From: Alphaproteobacteria bacterium UBA2964
Lineage (GTDB): Bacteria > Pseudomonadota > Alphaproteobacteria > MPNO01 > UBA2964
Reading direction: 5' to 3'
Length of the DNA: 32,616 nt
Assembly (NCBI GenBank): GCA_905182615.1
Contig: CAJJCG010000117.1
Span: 1 to 32,616 of the forward strand
Made by a program: the position numbers and the translations under genes. Shown here piece by piece: positions 16,337 through 24,129 of the stretch. The notes under the pieces are model-generated. The model was given only the letters and a program-made list of their open reading frames with translations, had not been told where the DNA came from and did not search any database. Position 1 is the first letter of the stretch. Each line of letters begins with the position of its first letter.

Positions 16337-17497
16337 ATGGCGGATAAACTAGTTATCAAAAATGTCGGGACGATGCTGTCTGGCGCGCTGGAAGAACCCA
16401 TTCTTGGTGCCGATACCGTCATCATCGAAGGCGATAAAATCACCGCTATCGGCAAAGAAGCCGATCTCGATACCGAGAACGCCGCGACCACAGTTGATGC
16501 CAACCGAACCGTCTTGGCGCCCGGTCTGATTGACAGCCATGTTCACCCTGTCGCCGGTGACTGGACACCACGTCAGAGCCAAATGAACTGGATCGACAGC
16601 TCAATGCATGGCGGCGTGACCACCATGATCTCCGCCGGCGAAGCACATTTCCCCGGCCGTCCCCGTGACCCTAAAGGCGTTGTCGCGCTCGCCATCGCCG
16701 TACAGCGCTCCTTCACCAACTATCCCGGTCAGGTCAAAATGCATGCCGGGGCGCCTATCCTTGAAACGGGTATGGTCGAAGAAGATTTCAAATTCATGGC
16801 TGAAGCCGGTGTCACCCTGCTCGGCGAGATCGGGCTCGGCGGCGTGAAAGCCGGTGCCGAAGCCAAGATTATGGTCGACTGGGCCCGCAAATATGGCATC
16901 CAGAGCACCATCCACACTGGTGGACCGTCGATCCCCGGCTCCGGACTGATCGACAAAGATGTCGTGCTCGAAGCTGGCGCCGATATCATCGGCCATATTA
17001 ATGGCGGGCACACTGCCCTGCCGCTCGATCAGATCCGTTGCCTCTGTGAAGATTGCGGCGCCGGTATTGAAATCGTCCATAATGGCAACGAAAAAGCCGC
17101 GCTCTACGCGATGCGCACGGCCTTTGAGCTTGGCGAGGAAAGCCGGGTTATTCTCGGCACCGACGGTCCCGCAGGCTCTGGCGTTCAGCCGCTCGGCATC
17201 ATTCGAATGGTTGCGATGATGTCCTCGCTCGGCGATGTTGCCCCGGAAACCGTGTTCTGTTTCGCCACTGGCAATACCGCACGCGTCCGCGAACTCGATT
17301 GTGGATTGATCGAAGTTGGCCGCGCCGCCGATCTCGTCTTCATGGATGCGCCGCAGCATTCCGCAGGCAAGACCATGCTCGAAGCTGTCAGCATGGGGGA
17401 TATCCCCGGTATCGGGATGGTCATCATCGATGGCAAAATCGCCAGCGGCCGCAGCCGCAACACCCCACCCGCCGTCAACATACCAGAGGTCGTCTGA
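16337..17497 (+). CDS. ena: Enamidase (1,4,5,6-tetrahydro-6-oxonicotinate hydrolase type)
   Basis: This metal-dependent amidohydrolase of 386 residues closely resembles, from memory, the enamidase of Eubacterium barkeri, which opens 1,4,5,6-tetrahydro-6-oxonicotinate to 2-formylglutarate and ammonia. Shared blocks include HGGVTTMISAG (91-101), HFPGRP (104-109), HTGGPSIPGS (193-202), HINGG (220-224) and SRNTPPA near the end; length also agrees. Metal-ligand candidates are His68, His70, Glu164, His193, His220 and Asp276. TGAGGAGC before the ATG is a good ribosome-binding site. The gene follows the hydrolases and precedes the molybdenum hydroxylase by three bases. Together with hnr it supplies two consecutive steps of reductive nicotinate breakdown. 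A related cyclic enamide is an alternative substrate. Confidence 0.88.
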   Translation: MADKLVIKNVGTMLSGALEEPILGADTVIIEGDKITAIGKEADLDTENAATTVDANRTVLAPGLIDSHVHPVAGDWTPRQSQMNWIDSSMHGGVTTMISAGEAHFPGRPRDPKGVVALAIAVQRSFTNYPGQVKMHAGAPILETGMVEEDFKFMAEAGVTLLGEIGLGGVKAGAEAKIMVDWARKYGIQSTIHTGGPSIPGSGLIDKDVVLEAGADIIGHINGGHTALPLDQIRCLCEDCGAGIEIVHNGNEKAALYAMRTAFELGEESRVILGTDGPAGSGVQPLGIIRMVAMMSSLGDVAPETVFCFATGNTARVRELDCGLIEVGRAADLVFMDAPQHSAGKTMLEAVSMGDIPGIGMVIIDGKIASGRSRNTPPAVNIPEVV

Positions 17498-17500
17498 ACC

Positions 17501-19843
17501 ATGCCTGATACATTAGATATGCCGCTTAATTTCGGGATCGGTCAGCCGGTAACGAGATCCGAAGACCCCCGTCATCTCACCGGTGGTGGCGAGTATACCG
17601 ACGACAGTAATGTAGATGGTCAGGCCTATGCCCGCTACGTGCGCAGCCAAATGGCCCATGGGATTTTAAAATCTGTCGACATCTCCGCTGCCTCGGCGAT
17701 GCCCGGCGTGCTGGCGATTTATACCGGCGCAGATCTGCGAGCTGACGGTATTGGCAATATCCCAAGCGGCCTGCCGCTGAAAAGTCGAGATGGTAGTCCT
17801 TATATTGTACCGCCGCGCACCGGGCTTGCTGTAGACCGGGTGCGTCATGTTGGTGAACCGATCGCAATCGTGATTGCTGAAACGGCTGTTCAGGCACAAG
17901 ACGCTGCCGAAGCGGTGATCGCTGATATTGATATGCTGCCCGTCGTAACGGATTCGGAGGAAGCCGTAAAAGACGGCGCTCCACTTCTACATGACGAAGC
18001 GCCCGGTAATGTGTGTCTCGACTTCTTTGTCGGTGATGACGACGCGATTGAAAAAGCATTTGCCGGCGCCGCGCATGTCACAAAAATGCGGATCGATAAT
18101 ACACGGATCGTCGTCAACGCGATGGAGCCTCGCTCGGTAATTGGTGAATACGACCCCAGCAGCGAGCGGTTCACAGTTCACATGCCCACCCAGGGTGTGA
18201 TGGGCGTCCGTGGCGCCTTATCAAAAGCGATCTTCAAGGTTAAGCCCGAAAAAATCCGCGTCCTGTCCAATGATGTCGGTGGTTCCTTTGGCATGAAAGG
18301 TGCTGCCTTTGTAGAGCCTATCTCGGTTCTCTACGCCGCGCGCAAACTGAGCCGTCCTGTAAAATGGACGGCAGATCGTTCCGAGAGCTTTCTGTCAGAT
18401 CATCAAGGACGTGACAGCATCATCTATGCCGAGCTGGCCCTCAATGCCAGCGGCGACTTCCTCGGTCTCAAAGTAACCGGTGTTGGCAATTGCGGTGCCT
18501 ATCTGACCGCGATGGGCCCCGCCCCGATGACCAATGTCATTTGCCGCAACATTATCAGTGTCTACAAAACACCGGCCTTTTCCTATGCGACCAAAGCCGT
18601 GTTCACCAACACGGTGCCGACTGGCCCCTATCGTGGCGCTGGGCGTCCAGAATCCAAATACATCATGGAGCAGCTGGTCGATAAGGCCGCCCGTGAAATG
18701 GGGGTCGACCGCGTCGAACTACGCCGCCGCAATCTTATCCCACCCGATGCGTTTCCCTATAAAGCGCCGAATGGCCAGACCTATGATAGTGGCGAATTCG
18801 AAGAGATCATGGATGAAACGCTTAAGCGTGCAGACTGGAATGGTTTCGAAGCTCGCAAGACTGCTTCTGCCGCCAACGGTAAGCTCCGTGGTGCCAGCAT
18901 CACCAACTATCTCGAAAATACCGGCGCGGCAGGCGAGCTGGCCGATATCCGCTTCCGCGAAGACGGCTCAGTCGCTCTAGTCACCGGTGCCAAGGATATG
19001 GGCACCAGCCACCGCACACCGTTTGCGCAAATCCTGCACGAACGATTGGGTGTGCCGTATGAAGCCATTGAGGTCATTCAGAATGACTCCGATGAGATGA
19101 GCCCCGGCGCCTCCGGCTCTGGTGGTTCCAAAACGCTACTCGGTGCCGGTAATGCGATCGCCGATTGCGCGGCGATCATTGCCGAAAAAGGCAAAGCCGC
19201 CGCGGGACATATTTTAGAAGCCGCGGCCGAAGACATTGAGTTCGCTAATGGCAACTTCACCGTCGCGGGGACCGACAAGACGATCAATATCATGGACCTC
19301 GCGAAACGCTTGCGCGATTCTGGTGGTTTACCGGAAGGCATCCCCGACAGCCTCGACGATAAAGCAGTTCACGATTCAAGCCCGTCGAGCTTCCCTAATG
19401 GCTGTCACGTCTGTGAAGTTGAAGTCGAACCTGAAACCGGGGTCATTGAGATCGTTAAATATCTCGTGGTCGATGATTTTGGTGTCGTGATCAACCCGCT
19501 GGTCGTCGAAGGCCAGGTTCACGGCGGTATCATGCAGGGCGTCGGCCAAATTCTGGTCGAGCGCACGATCTATGATCATGATGGCCAGCTCGTGACCGGC
19601 TCCTATATGGATTACTGCATGCCACGGGCTGATGATATTTGCGATATCGAGTTCTCAACCCGCAATATTCCCTGCGTGACCAACCCGCTTGGCGTTAAAG
19701 GCTGTGGTGAAGCTGGTAATGGCGGTTCAATGCCAGCGGTGATGAATGCCATCCTGCATGCGCTGGAAGACAAGGGCATTACCGAGCTTGATGCACCAGC
19801 AACACCCCACCGAGTATGGGAAGCGTTACAGAACGCAGGTTAA
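17501..19843 (+). CDS. Xanthine dehydrogenase-family molybdenum hydroxylase, large (Mo-binding) subunit
   Basis: The subunit binds molybdopterin cofactor and hydroxylates a carbon next to a ring nitrogen or an aldehyde. It has 780 residues, the usual length for a separate large subunit. Visible marks are the N-terminal aldehyde-oxidase hammerhead region (about 20-140), GGSFGMKG near residue 262, PTGPYRGAGRPES near 373 and the catalytic Glu737 in GVKGCGEAGNGGSMPAV. It starts three bases after the enamidase stop. Normally an FAD subunit and a [2Fe-2S] subunit are encoded alongside; neither is present in the window, so its electron acceptor is unclear. Given the neighbours, hydroxylation of a nicotinate-like ring before reduction by Hnr is a good guess, but aldehyde or carbon monoxide-dehydrogenase-like enzymes are possible by family alone. 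Confidence 0.9.
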   Translation: MPDTLDMPLNFGIGQPVTRSEDPRHLTGGGEYTDDSNVDGQAYARYVRSQMAHGILKSVDISAASAMPGVLAIYTGADLRADGIGNIPSGLPLKSRDGSPYIVPPRTGLAVDRVRHVGEPIAIVIAETAVQAQDAAEAVIADIDMLPVVTDSEEAVKDGAPLLHDEAPGNVCLDFFVGDDDAIEKAFAGAAHVTKMRIDNTRIVVNAMEPRSVIGEYDPSSERFTVHMPTQGVMGVRGALSKAIFKVKPEKIRVLSNDVGGSFGMKGAAFVEPISVLYAARKLSRPVKWTADRSESFLSDHQGRDSIIYAELALNASGDFLGLKVTGVGNCGAYLTAMGPAPMTNVICRNIISVYKTPAFSYATKAVFTNTVPTGPYRGAGRPESKYIMEQLVDKAAREMGVDRVELRRRNLIPPDAFPYKAPNGQTYDSGEFEEIMDETLKRADWNGFEARKTASAANGKLRGASITNYLENTGAAGELADIRFREDGSVALVTGAKDMGTSHRTPFAQILHERLGVPYEAIEVIQNDSDEMSPGASGSGGSKTLLGAGNAIADCAAIIAEKGKAAAGHILEAAAEDIEFANGNFTVAGTDKTINIMDLAKRLRDSGGLPEGIPDSLDDKAVHDSSPSSFPNGCHVCEVEVEPETGVIEIVKYLVVDDFGVVINPLVVEGQVHGGIMQGVGQILVERTIYDHDGQLVTGSYMDYCMPRADDICDIEFSTRNIPCVTNPLGVKGCGEAGNGGSMPAVMNAILHALEDKGITELDAPATPHRVWEALQNAG

Positions 19844-20100
19844 ACCGATTTTTGGTCCAAAATTTTTAGGCTGACCGAGGGTACAGCAAACATACTCAAA
19901 CAGTCGCGGACCTCTTTCGTCAGCTGGTCGGTCGGCAGATTAGATATATTGCGAACTGTGGTAAGACACAAAGTCTCTTCACCGTCCTGAAACGATTTCA
20001 TCGAAACCTAGACTGGCATTGCCGCACCATCGCTGCGCAGATGAACCCGTTGTAAAATACCGGCCCAGTTTTTCTCAAGCGTTTTCGCTATTGAGACCCC
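19840..20100 (-). pseudogene. Remnant of a PAS-domain protein
   Basis: Read on the minus strand, one frame gives a typical PAS-domain ending: VHLRSDGAAMPV, a TAG stop (20008-20010), then VSMKSFQDGEETLCLTTVRNIS. In intact PAS domains this block reads roughly DGxxxPVEVS...VRDIS, with Glu where the stop stands. The open frame continues to a TAA at 19840-19842 that overlaps the end of the molybdenum hydroxylase gene. No output domain or start is left. It accounts for most of the 332-base gap between genes and looks like a decayed sensor or regulator. Confidence 0.5.
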
Positions 20101-20175
20101 TCCCCCTTCTCTCCCCAAACATCCAGTGCCATAATCCACCCCAACAGCAATTCATGTTTGCCCGGGAGGCACTAA

Positions 20176-20901
20176 ATGTTCTTCGAACCTAAGAATGACG
20201 ATCACGGTTTACCCTATAATCCTTTCAAGGCCTGCGTTGTGCCGCGGCCAATCGGCTGGATCACAACGCTGAGCTATAACGGCGTGGTCAATCTGGCGCC
20301 GTTCTCAATCTCCAATCAGCTCGCCTATGACCCACCGTTTGTATTCTTTTCCGGGTCAGGTGCCATTGATGGCATGGAAGCCGAACCGCGCCGCAAAGAC
20401 TCGGTGGTAAACGCCGAAGACACCGGCGAGTTTGTCTACAACATGGCGACCTATGATCTCCGCAATGAGGTCAATCTGTCGTCAAAGCATGTGCCGCCAG
20501 ATGTCGACGAAATGGAGATGTGTGGGCTGACACCTGCTCCATGCAATCTAGTCAAATGCCCGCGTATTGCCGAAAGCCCAGTCAATCTGGAATGTAAATT
20601 CCATTCAACGATTACCCTGCCATCAAACTCTGCCAAGGGTGTGCATCATGTGGTGATCGGTGAGGTTATAGGTATTCATATCAACGATTCAGCTATATCC
20701 GATGGCAAGGTCGATTGGGTCAAAATTCAGCCGCTCGCCCGCATGGGATATATGGATTACACCTCTGTAACCGAAGTGTTCACCATGCCCGGCCCGAAGG
20801 GGGAAGAATTCCGCCCCGGTCAGGTTGGCGAGCACAGCTCGTCCAAACATTGGGATACCGTCAAAAACGAATGGGAAACCTATAAGGGCAAAGACAAATA
20901 A
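20176..20901 (+). CDS. Flavin reductase-like (FMN-binding split-barrel) protein
   Basis: This 241-residue protein of the DIM6/NTAB flavin reductase-like family shows the N-terminal signature VVPRPIGWITT (21-31) followed by NLAPFSISNQLAYDPP (39-54), which bind FMN in relatives. Members bind FMN tightly or supply reduced flavin to monooxygenases; no partner monooxygenase gene is in the window. A strong ribosome-binding site (GGGAGG) precedes the ATG. It is 332 bases after the molybdenum hydroxylase gene, so it may be in a separate transcript. Oxidoreductase function in the pathway is possible but unproven. Confidence 0.9.
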   Translation: MFFEPKNDDHGLPYNPFKACVVPRPIGWITTLSYNGVVNLAPFSISNQLAYDPPFVFFSGSGAIDGMEAEPRRKDSVVNAEDTGEFVYNMATYDLRNEVNLSSKHVPPDVDEMEMCGLTPAPCNLVKCPRIAESPVNLECKFHSTITLPSNSAKGVHHVVIGEVIGIHINDSAISDGKVDWVKIQPLARMGYMDYTSVTEVFTMPGPKGEEFRPGQVGEHSSSKHWDTVKNEWETYKGKDK

Positions 20902-20905
20902 GCCT

Positions 20906-21553
20906 CTATACCGATCTGTCGCCTTCCAACGCGTAACGCCTTAGTAGACGGCGCTCGTTGAGATCAAAGTCAGTGCGCGCATGCAAAGTGCAGCGATTGT
21001 CCCAGACAAAAAGATCGCCTGGCTGCCAAGTATGGTCGTAGATGTATTCACCCTGCTCGATATGGTCGAACAGATATTCCAGCAGCTCGGTGCTCTCCGC
21101 CGTGTCCATATCAAGGGTGTAATCAGTCATCAGCCGGTTAATGAACAACGATTTGCGACCGGTTTCGGGATGGGTCCGGACAACTGGGTGCACGGCGCTT
21201 GGCGCTCCCTTAGTCCGCTCGGTTGATTTCATATAGCGATTGTTAGACTGGTAATCATAGACATTCAATACCACTCGCCCGACCAACTTTGCCTTAATGT
21301 CGTCCGGCAAATCCTCATACGGTTTGTAGCAATCACAAAACAAGGTCTGTCCACCAACAGACGGCAATTCAATTGCATAAAGGCTCGTCGCGGATACTGG
21401 CAAATCGAAATAGCACTGATCTGAATGGAACCACATCTCACCCCCCAGCAGGATCGCGTTCTCTTTGAAGTTTGACACGAACAGCATCCCGGGTTGCACG
21501 TCTGATTCAGATTCCGGCGCCGTCCGCTCCGCCTGAATTTCACCAACTTGAAT
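20906..21553 (-). pseudogene. TauD/TfdA dioxygenase fragment lacking its N-terminus
   Basis: The fragment is clearly TauD-like: WFHSDQCYF with the iron-binding His and Asp, HPVVRTHPETGRKSLFINR, and WDNRCTLHARTDF with the distal His; it ends RRYALEGD. The normal first 55-60 residues are missing. Its frame is open only back to a TAA at 21554-21556, and the homology seems to begin at VGEIQ just after that stop. A GTG at 21499 or ATG at 21487 could start a short protein, but the fold would lack its first strands. The upstream DNA instead encodes a lipoprotein in another frame. It is probably a dead gene made by a deletion. It is distinct from the two intact dioxygenases at 1366-3080. Confidence 0.75.
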
Positions 21554-21894
21554 TTAGCCACTATTTTTTTCATCGGCTTCGACGTCTTAGCGTGCTTGTT
21601 TGCAGCAGGTATAACCGCCGACATGGCTTTCGCCATTTCACCCTCGGGGACAGCTTCCATTGGTACCGGGGTAATCTGGCGACAGGCAAACCAGTAAGCT
21701 GGTCCACCATCTCGGAGATAGACGGCGTGGCGTAGATACTCACTGCAGCGCCGTTGTGCATAATCTGCGGCCAATTTCGCTGACAGGGCCTCGACAACTA
21801 CTTGATCAGGGTTCGAGATCAGCGCCGTCGCGACAAAACAGCCGCTCAACATCGAAACCAATAATCCGGCAGTTAACATTTTGAATAGTCGCAT
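21265..21894 (-). CDS. Small lipoprotein, C-terminus probably chimeric
   Basis: Residues 1-19 form a lipoprotein signal, with lipobox LSGC and the lipid-bearing Cys19, so the product should be anchored to a membrane. Residues 20 to about 120 look like a real but unrecognised small domain. After about residue 115 (KKIVAKFK) the frame runs through the TauD fragment in the wrong register, giving a Cys- and Arg-rich tail (residues 120-209) that does not look like a real protein. The reading suggests that the 3' end of a lipoprotein gene was lost when it was joined to the middle of a dioxygenase gene near 21540-21556. Function unknown. Confidence 0.55.
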   Translation of the reverse strand: MRLFKMLTAGLLVSMLSGCFVATALISNPDQVVVEALSAKLAADYAQRRCSEYLRHAVYLRDGGPAYWFACRQITPVPMEAVPEGEMAKAMSAVIPAANKHAKTSKPMKKIVAKFKLVKFRRSGRRRNLNQTCNPGCCSCQTSKRTRSCWGVRCGSIQISAISICQYPRRAFMQLNCRLLVDRPCFVIATNRMRICRTTLRQSWSGEWY

Positions 21895-21981
21895 AACACT
21901 GCTTCCCCGCAGTCCCGCAGAAGGTTTTCTGACTAGTCTTCAGCCTGTAGGTAGAAGCGTTGCATTAATTTTGGCTTAACC

Positions 21982-22018
21982 AAAAAAAGAAGGGCGGATC
22001 AATGTGACCCGCCCTTCC
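21982..22018 (-). terminator. Rho-independent terminator of the hnr operon
   Basis: GAAGGGCGG (21989-21997) and CCGCCCTTC (22009-22017) form a perfect 9-base-pair stem; on the minus strand it is followed by seven T residues. It lies 20 bases after the last DUF1185 gene. Confidence 0.9.
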
Positions 22019-22037
22019 TAACATCTATGCAGTGGCG

Positions 22038-22622
22038 TTACCGAAGCCCGTCCTCGCCGACCGCTTCATCGGTGGTTAAACCACCAACACGCGGGAATGG
22101 TCGACCGGAATCCGTAACTGAAACCGCCACCAAAATCTCGTTGGCACGCGGGGCATCCGCCATGCCGACTTCCATGCCGTCAAAATGACTGCGCACATAG
22201 GCGGCATCTTTATGACCGAGCGGCACATCGATACGCGTTCCCTGCCCGCCGAGCTTTTTAACCGACGGCACAAGTGCTGCGCCTTTTTCTACTTCTTTTC
22301 GAAGCGGCGCACCGAGTTTTGGATGCAAAATAGCAGCGGCATGTTCCCACTCGCCGTTCTCACCGACGATCGCAGCCTTGCCATAGCTTTCTGCCTGTTC
22401 GGCCGTGATACCAAGAGCATCAACACACATCTTGCCAAGATAGCCACCGAGTTCCGCGCCAATATCCATAAGCTCGGACAGATCTTCTTCATAACGTCCC
22501 GCAAACGGGTTTTCGATCACCGCTAATGCGGACGCCTTGCGCGTCGCCGGATCGACCGGCCTCCCGATGTCGCTATGGGTTGTTTCAACAATTACCTGAG
22601 TTTTTCTGATCTTGGCCTTCAT
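22038..22622 (-). CDS. DUF1185 (amino acid synthesis family) protein, copy 2
   Basis: This 194-residue protein has no established biochemical function. It shares with copy 1 the blocks NPFAGRY (38-44), YGKAAIVGENGEWEHAA (80-96) and AYVRSHFD (141-148), plus DAPRANEI near 157. As I recall, structures of the family have a chorismate mutase/YjgF-like fold, a fold that also appears in enzymes acting on cyclic amides and imines; a catalytic role is therefore plausible but inferred. The start overlaps the stop of copy 1 by four bases (ATGA), indicating translational coupling, and a terminator follows 20 bases downstream. The family name 'amino acid synthesis' is not supported by anything seen here. 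Confidence 0.88.
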   Translation of the reverse strand: MKAKIRKTQVIVETTHSDIGRPVDPATRKASALAVIENPFAGRYEEDLSELMDIGAELGGYLGKMCVDALGITAEQAESYGKAAIVGENGEWEHAAAILHPKLGAPLRKEVEKGAALVPSVKKLGGQGTRIDVPLGHKDAAYVRSHFDGMEVGMADAPRANEILVAVSVTDSGRPFPRVGGLTTDEAVGEDGLR

Positions 22623-23254
22623 TTAAGTCCATCCTCTCCCTGAATATCAGAAGCTTTTAATCCACCGGCGCGGTCATAGATCCGTGCGCCGGTTGCCATC
22701 GACTGAATCCAAACAATCTCGTCCGCGCGCGGCGCATCCGGAATTGAACATTCAATGCAGTCAAAATGGCTACGAACATAGGCTGCATTTACATGCGCCA
22801 ACGGCACATCAACCGGACGCCCTGGTCCCGCTACTTTCTTGCTCGATGGCACGATGGCTTTTGACGGCTTGATAAGCTGCCGCATACCGTATCCGCCAGG
22901 CTCGTGCCACAGCGCGGCGTGCTCCAACTCTCCATTTTCACCAACAATGGCTGACTTGCCATAAGCGACAATCTTATCCGCGCCACCGAGCGCATCGATT
23001 AATCTTTGTGCCATTGCTGTCCCGAGTGGCTTAAGAGCTTCCATCAACGGCATCAGATTTTCGACATAACGTCCAGCATAGGGATTAGCTGCAACAGCTG
23101 CGATATAGCCCTTCAGCTGCGGCGGGTTTGCAGCTGGCCCGAACTCATGCAGCACTTCCTCAATATGAATGACGAATTTGCGAACCTTTACCAGCTCACC
23201 AAAATCGCCCTGCGGTGCCGTCTGTATGTCTGCAATGTTTCTTGAACCGTCCAT
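22619..23254 (-). CDS. DUF1185 (amino acid synthesis family) protein, copy 1
   Basis: This 211-residue paralogue of the downstream gene shows the shared blocks NPYAGRY (57-63), YGKSAIVGENGELEHAA (98-114) and AYVRSHFD (158-165). It has a longer N-terminus (about 20 extra residues) and an RKFVIHIEEVLHEFG helix. Conserved Glu106, Glu109, Glu111, His112 and the RSHFD segment are candidates for an active site. The pair of divergent copies suggests a hetero-oligomer or two related steps. It follows the UPF0280 gene by 11 bases and has AGAGGA upstream. Co-transcription with hnr points to a job in ring reduction or in the fate of its product; the reaction is unknown. Confidence 0.88.
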   Translation of the reverse strand: MDGSRNIADIQTAPQGDFGELVKVRKFVIHIEEVLHEFGPAANPPQLKGYIAAVAANPYAGRYVENLMPLMEALKPLGTAMAQRLIDALGGADKIVAYGKSAIVGENGELEHAALWHEPGGYGMRQLIKPSKAIVPSSKKVAGPGRPVDVPLAHVNAAYVRSHFDCIECSIPDAPRADEIVWIQSMATGARIYDRAGGLKASDIQGEDGLK

Positions 23255-23265
23255 GGCTTTTTCCT

Positions 23266-24129
23266 CTATGCCGCCTTTGCGATTAGTCCGACAGGCGCCG
23301 TTCCAACCACTCTAAATGTATTTTGTAATACCAGCACTGCGGCTGAGATGTGTCCAGCCTGTTCCGCCACAATCGCGGCTTTCTCACCCGCGTTCAGTGC
23401 TGCATCGATCGTTTGTTGATCCAGCGCTCCGACATCAACAGTGACCAGCCTGTTACCAAGATCACTATCAGGATCCTGCTCAGATGCGGAGATACGTTCT
23501 ATAGCGAGATGATCAGTGTTCACAGCATTGGCGATCAACGTCGCTGCGACATCAGCAGACGCCGTATTGTTCGCCAAAACCGACACGGAGTCCGCAATAC
23601 CAAGCGAAAAACTGCGCCCTTTCCAGCCGCTGGTCGCAATCCCACGTACCGGCATGTCATGCGTTAGGACACATTCACCGTCGATAGTGGGAAGGTGATA
23701 ATCTGCGATTAATCCCGCAGTCAGGCTTTGGCCTTCGGTCAAATGGAACGCGATATCACCGCCATTATTGACAAAAGCCTTTTCAAGTTGCCTGCCGCAA
23801 ACCAATGCCCCTAGCACCTCGTCCGCCACGCCACCGGCGACAGCCGCCATAGGTGTTACAAATTCCGCGCTAAACCGCGAGCAGGCATCCTGCATGCGGC
23901 TTGCAACGGTTCCATCTGGGTGCCAGCTCACATCATAGGACTGACGCAAACTTTCAAGATCACTGACCAGCATTGGCAGAATTTCTGGAAAACAGGACAT
24001 CGCCTGTTCATAGGACTTCTTAACTTCATCCGGATCACCGAAGGCTTCAATGATCAGGTCAATCGGGCCGTGGTTCAGATGCAACCGTCGGCCATCCGGC
24101 AATAACGCCATCTGTGCCAGCGCAAACAT
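23266..24129 (-). CDS. UPF0280 family protein (ApbE-like)
   Basis: This 287-residue protein belongs to a family related to ApbE, the flavin transferase. It shows the ApbE-like blocks PMAAVAGGVADEV (93-105), VNNGGDIA (120-127), RGIATSG (162-168) and LGIADSVSVLA (176-186). It lacks a lipoprotein signal, so it should be cytoplasmic, unlike classical ApbE. The start codon directly follows the hnr stop (TGAATG), and the protein probably works with Hnr. Attaching or handling the flavin of the reductase is an attractive guess from the ApbE relation, but no flavin transferase activity is established for this family as far as I know. Confidence 0.88.
   Translation of the reverse strand: MFALAQMALLPDGRRLHLNHGPIDLIIEAFGDPDEVKKSYEQAMSCFPEILPMLVSDLESLRQSYDVSWHPDGTVASRMQDACSRFSAEFVTPMAAVAGGVADEVLGALVCGRQLEKAFVNNGGDIAFHLTEGQSLTAGLIADYHLPTIDGECVLTHDMPVRGIATSGWKGRSFSLGIADSVSVLANNTASADVAATLIANAVNTDHLAIERISASEQDPDSDLGNRLVTVDVGALDQQTIDAALNAGEKAAIVAEQAGHISAAVLVLQNTFRVVGTAPVGLIAKAA

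Noticed and set aside
23266-24129. Classical ApbE flavin transferase
   Set aside because: The protein lacks a lipoprotein or export signal and fits the UPF0280 family better; only a distant relation to ApbE is supported.
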